Below are positions 61,402 to 64,000 of a stretch of 64,000 nucleotides of DNA, piece after piece. The notes below the pieces were generated by a model. The model worked only from the letters and a program-made list of their open reading frames with translations, did not search any database and was not told the DNA's origin. Both the position numbers and the translations under genes were made by a program. Position 1 is the first letter of the stretch. Every line of letters begins with the position of its first letter. Source of the DNA: Atrina japonica (lineage: Eukaryota; Mollusca; Bivalvia; Pterioida; Pinnidae); assembly GCA_030159075.1 (NCBI GenBank), contig BROG01000995.1:25001-89000 (forward strand), written 5' to 3'.

Positions 61402-63244
61402 TATTGATATCTAGTCTCATCCGTATTAAGCAGTTACCCTAGCGATATCCTGAAAGTGACCGCTTAACAAAGGTGACCTCTTAATTGAGGGTCTCAAATT
61501 GTGCATAAACAGATACATGTATCACCGGGGGAAATGCTACTGATCATGTTGGTGATGACCGTAAATGTATAGAATATGTAAGTTCATATAGGTGAACACT
61601 GGGTGGTGGCCACCTTGTCCTCATCTTCAGGCATTTGGTATTTGTCACCCCATACTCTGGTGACTGTCTGGTGACTGCCAGCATCCATCTATCTGGCTAT
61701 CTAGTGGTTTCTGCATCCCCTTTGTTAAGTTGAGGAAATCACCTGGTACGGATGCTGCAGTCGCTTGCTGAATGTTTTTTTTAAGCAGAATGTCATGCTT
61801 CAAGTTGATTTGCATAATTATACATCTAGTAAAGATGTAATCCTTTTGCAATCCTTTCAGAAACAGACCAAAGAATATATTCAGTTTTATGCACATTTAT
61901 TGTTCCATATCTTATACATGTACAACAAAACATGTATATACAAGGGTAGTAGAATGTCTGAAATATTTTAGAGTGATATGAGATGTCGTAGGTGAAATGT
62001 TTTACATGTACATTTTATGTAATATTTTATCTCATATATATCCCAAAGAGACCATCTGATGGTTAGAATAACAAATGCATGCATATAATTGTAACAATCT
62101 TGATAAATGTAATCCATAATATCAGATTATTTTGTCCGCCATTATTCTGAGCATTGCAAATTAACTTTCGGTAATTTTTACGAAGATTTCCGAGTGTCCA
62201 ATAAGCACATGCTATTTGCAGTTGATATATATTCAATCTTTATTACCCTTTGCATTTATTTTTGTACATCATCATTTCATACTTAATTCAGGCAATGTTG
62301 GTCTTTTCCGTGTTTCAAAACATTCATTTCTGAAATTGTCCATGTGGCGGGTATATCGGGTTATCTCGACCCATTTTTAACTCATCCCATCGCATTCACG
62401 GCTTTCATTCTTGACACATATAAACTACCCAACTCCACTTGACATGGCGGCATGACTGTAAAATATGAGGCACACATTGTCTTCACAGTTACGGTATATT
62501 GTTTTGATTTTGGCAATGTCAGCATTCATTCCAGGGTAATAAAGATTCGAAAAAACTCTTTTAGTGACCTGATATTTTTTTTCATATACTGGTAATCATC
62601 TGATTTGCTTCAGGTATTTAAATAGCGCTGAAAAGCACATATTTTACATAATACATGTTCTTTCCAATAAAAATCATGTCCTGTATTTTTTAAAAGTAAA
62701 TATAAAACACATAAGGCTGACTGTAACATATGCGGATTGTGTCAAGAGTCGAGATTGCTGATAGACAGAATGCATTAAGTTTCGAGATCCCCTGACCGAA
62801 TTATGAATCACATTTTATATGGCAAAAGAATTTACCTGAAAGGTCATTGCATATGGAAATACAGCTGTATTTTTTTTAGGTACAGGAAAACTTTAATTCT
62901 AATAAAGCAAATAACATCAAAAAGAAGATCTTTTACAACATTTTACATGTTTGATAATGTATTTGAACACACATTTTATAACATTCTCGTCTTTCTATCA
63001 TGGGACAAAAATCATCATAATGTGACAACCTATGTGGCTTTAAGCCACCATTATGCTTAACATTTTAGTTTTGCTACATGTACCCTTTCTGTTCCAAATA
63101 ATGCCTGTTCTCTCCTCTAGAGTAGAAGACTCTGTATCAGTTTTTTTTTCATTTAGATAATTAATGAATTACCATAATCATTACCCAATAAAATAAGCAT
63201 TCATTACAAAAGGTGTGTCCTACTCCTATTCACTGTTCTAGATA
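61402..63244. other. no supported gene
   Basis: A TTTTGCAATCCTTTCAG acceptor-like site ends at 61860 and is followed by 37 open codons to TAG. This could be a terminal exon, but nothing is recognised and AT-rich composition makes it unsafe to call. Confidence 0.35.
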
Positions 63245-63480
63245 ATGGCATGAAAGGAATTTATGAGAACACCCCTGGTCAATTAACAATCGACAAAGAA
63301 CAATTTATGAGAACACCCCTGGTCAATTAACAATCGACAAAGAACAATTTATGAGAACACCCCTGATCAATTAACAATCGACAAAGAACAATTTATGAGA
63401 ACACCCCTGATCAATTAACAATTGACAAAAAACAATTTATGAGAAAACCCCTGATCAAATAACAATTGACAAAGAACAGT
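63245..63480. repeat. 44-bp minisatellite, five units
   Basis: AATTTATGAGAACACCCCTG then GTCAATTAACAATCGACAAA and GAAC. Later units drift (TCGA to TTGA, ACACCCC to AAACCCC). Confidence 0.94.
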
Positions 63481-64000
63481 TAGTTCCACATGGGCAAACC
63501 AGTCTAGATGTCATCAATGACATGGGTACCCTAACTCAGTTAGCTGGTCTTTACTGATTAGACAACTAACATGTTGTCTTATCAAACCTTTTTGTTAATC
63601 TTAGGGGAAATATGACAAAATAAAGCATATAGAAAAATAGTCATAGAATGTAAATATTAAATGACCAATATGTTATTATATTTTCAAGTGTGATATATAT
63701 ATATGTATTAGAATTCATATACCCATGTACATGAGTTCAAAATTCTGTTTTAGATACTGAAGTTCGGCACTTGTAGAGTAAGTAAATTTCTGGCAAGTCC
63801 AATTAAGAAATTTCAAAGTCTGTGCTGAATTTTTATAATAGGTTCAATACAGTAAAATTATGCAATGCAGATGAGGCAAGTCATTGGACTTCAGGTACTT
63901 CTAAATGCCAAGTCCAAACCTGAATTAGGTATCGGGTATTTTGACTTGGGTATTTTGAACCCCTGCATGTATCATTTTCGTAATACATTGAGGTATAACT
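63481..64000. other. no supported gene
   Basis: Unique AT-rich DNA with a short (TA)n at about 63693-63703. Confidence 0.4.

Noticed and set aside
61861..61971. Terminal exon after the acceptor-like CAATCCTTTCAG
   Set aside because: The acceptor is good, but the product is AT-driven (Tyr/Ile/Phe-rich) and nothing supports translation.

Overview
The window looks like nuclear DNA from an animal, most likely a marine mollusc and probably a bivalve. It is AT-rich and contains no long, well-composed open reading frame. It is packed with (CT)n/(GA)n tracts, minisatellites, short terminal-inverted-repeat (TIR) elements and several tRNA-headed SINE families. A dispersed repeat at about 26.7 kb carries runs of the TGACCTTTGACC type that I associate with bivalve genomes. 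The species cannot be fixed from sequence alone. No rRNA, true tRNA, CRISPR array, bacterial gene or intact transposase/reverse transcriptase was seen.

Gene content is sparse and consistent with intron or intergenic space. The best coding signal is a pair of + strand exons at 14163-14252 and 32665-32766. Both start with ATG, can be aligned from that ATG with one 4-codon gap, share a nearly identical C-terminal block with mostly synonymous differences, and stop at the same codon in front of a GT donor. Further + strand candidate first exons, each ending in phase 0 at a GT donor, lie at 41271-41345 and 43483-43539 (and, weakly, 39895-39918). Together they suggest alternative first exons of one gene, or first exons of tandem paralogues, whose body lies elsewhere. 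A possible internal exon (547-637) and a possible small secreted protein (10641-10811) are weaker calls. I recognised none of these products.

Layout: 0-5 kb holds a trinucleotide repeat, a 36-bp minisatellite split by a 63-nt C run, a reverse-strand SINE and a 43-bp minisatellite. 5-20 kb is mostly unique AT-rich DNA with microsatellites, a 68-bp repeat carrying GAATATTC palindromes, 39-bp and 45-bp arrays and a TIR element at 16.4 kb. 20-33 kb holds (CT)n, several copies of an unclassified repeat (family A), the TGACCT-rich repeat and a 660-bp TIR element. 33-38.5 kb is dominated by a 21-bp array with an inverted block and a 2.4-kb array of 27-bp units. 38.5-44 kb has SINEs, a palindromic element and the candidate first exons. 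44-49 kb contains a roughly 2-kb tandem duplication whose second copy differs mainly by small deletions. 49-64 kb is a run of minisatellites (42, 20, 67, 45, 22, 15 and 44 bp) with SINE fragments and two pogo-like MITEs.

Nearly all of the longer open frames (up to 467 codons) are minisatellite units that lack stop codons, not genes.
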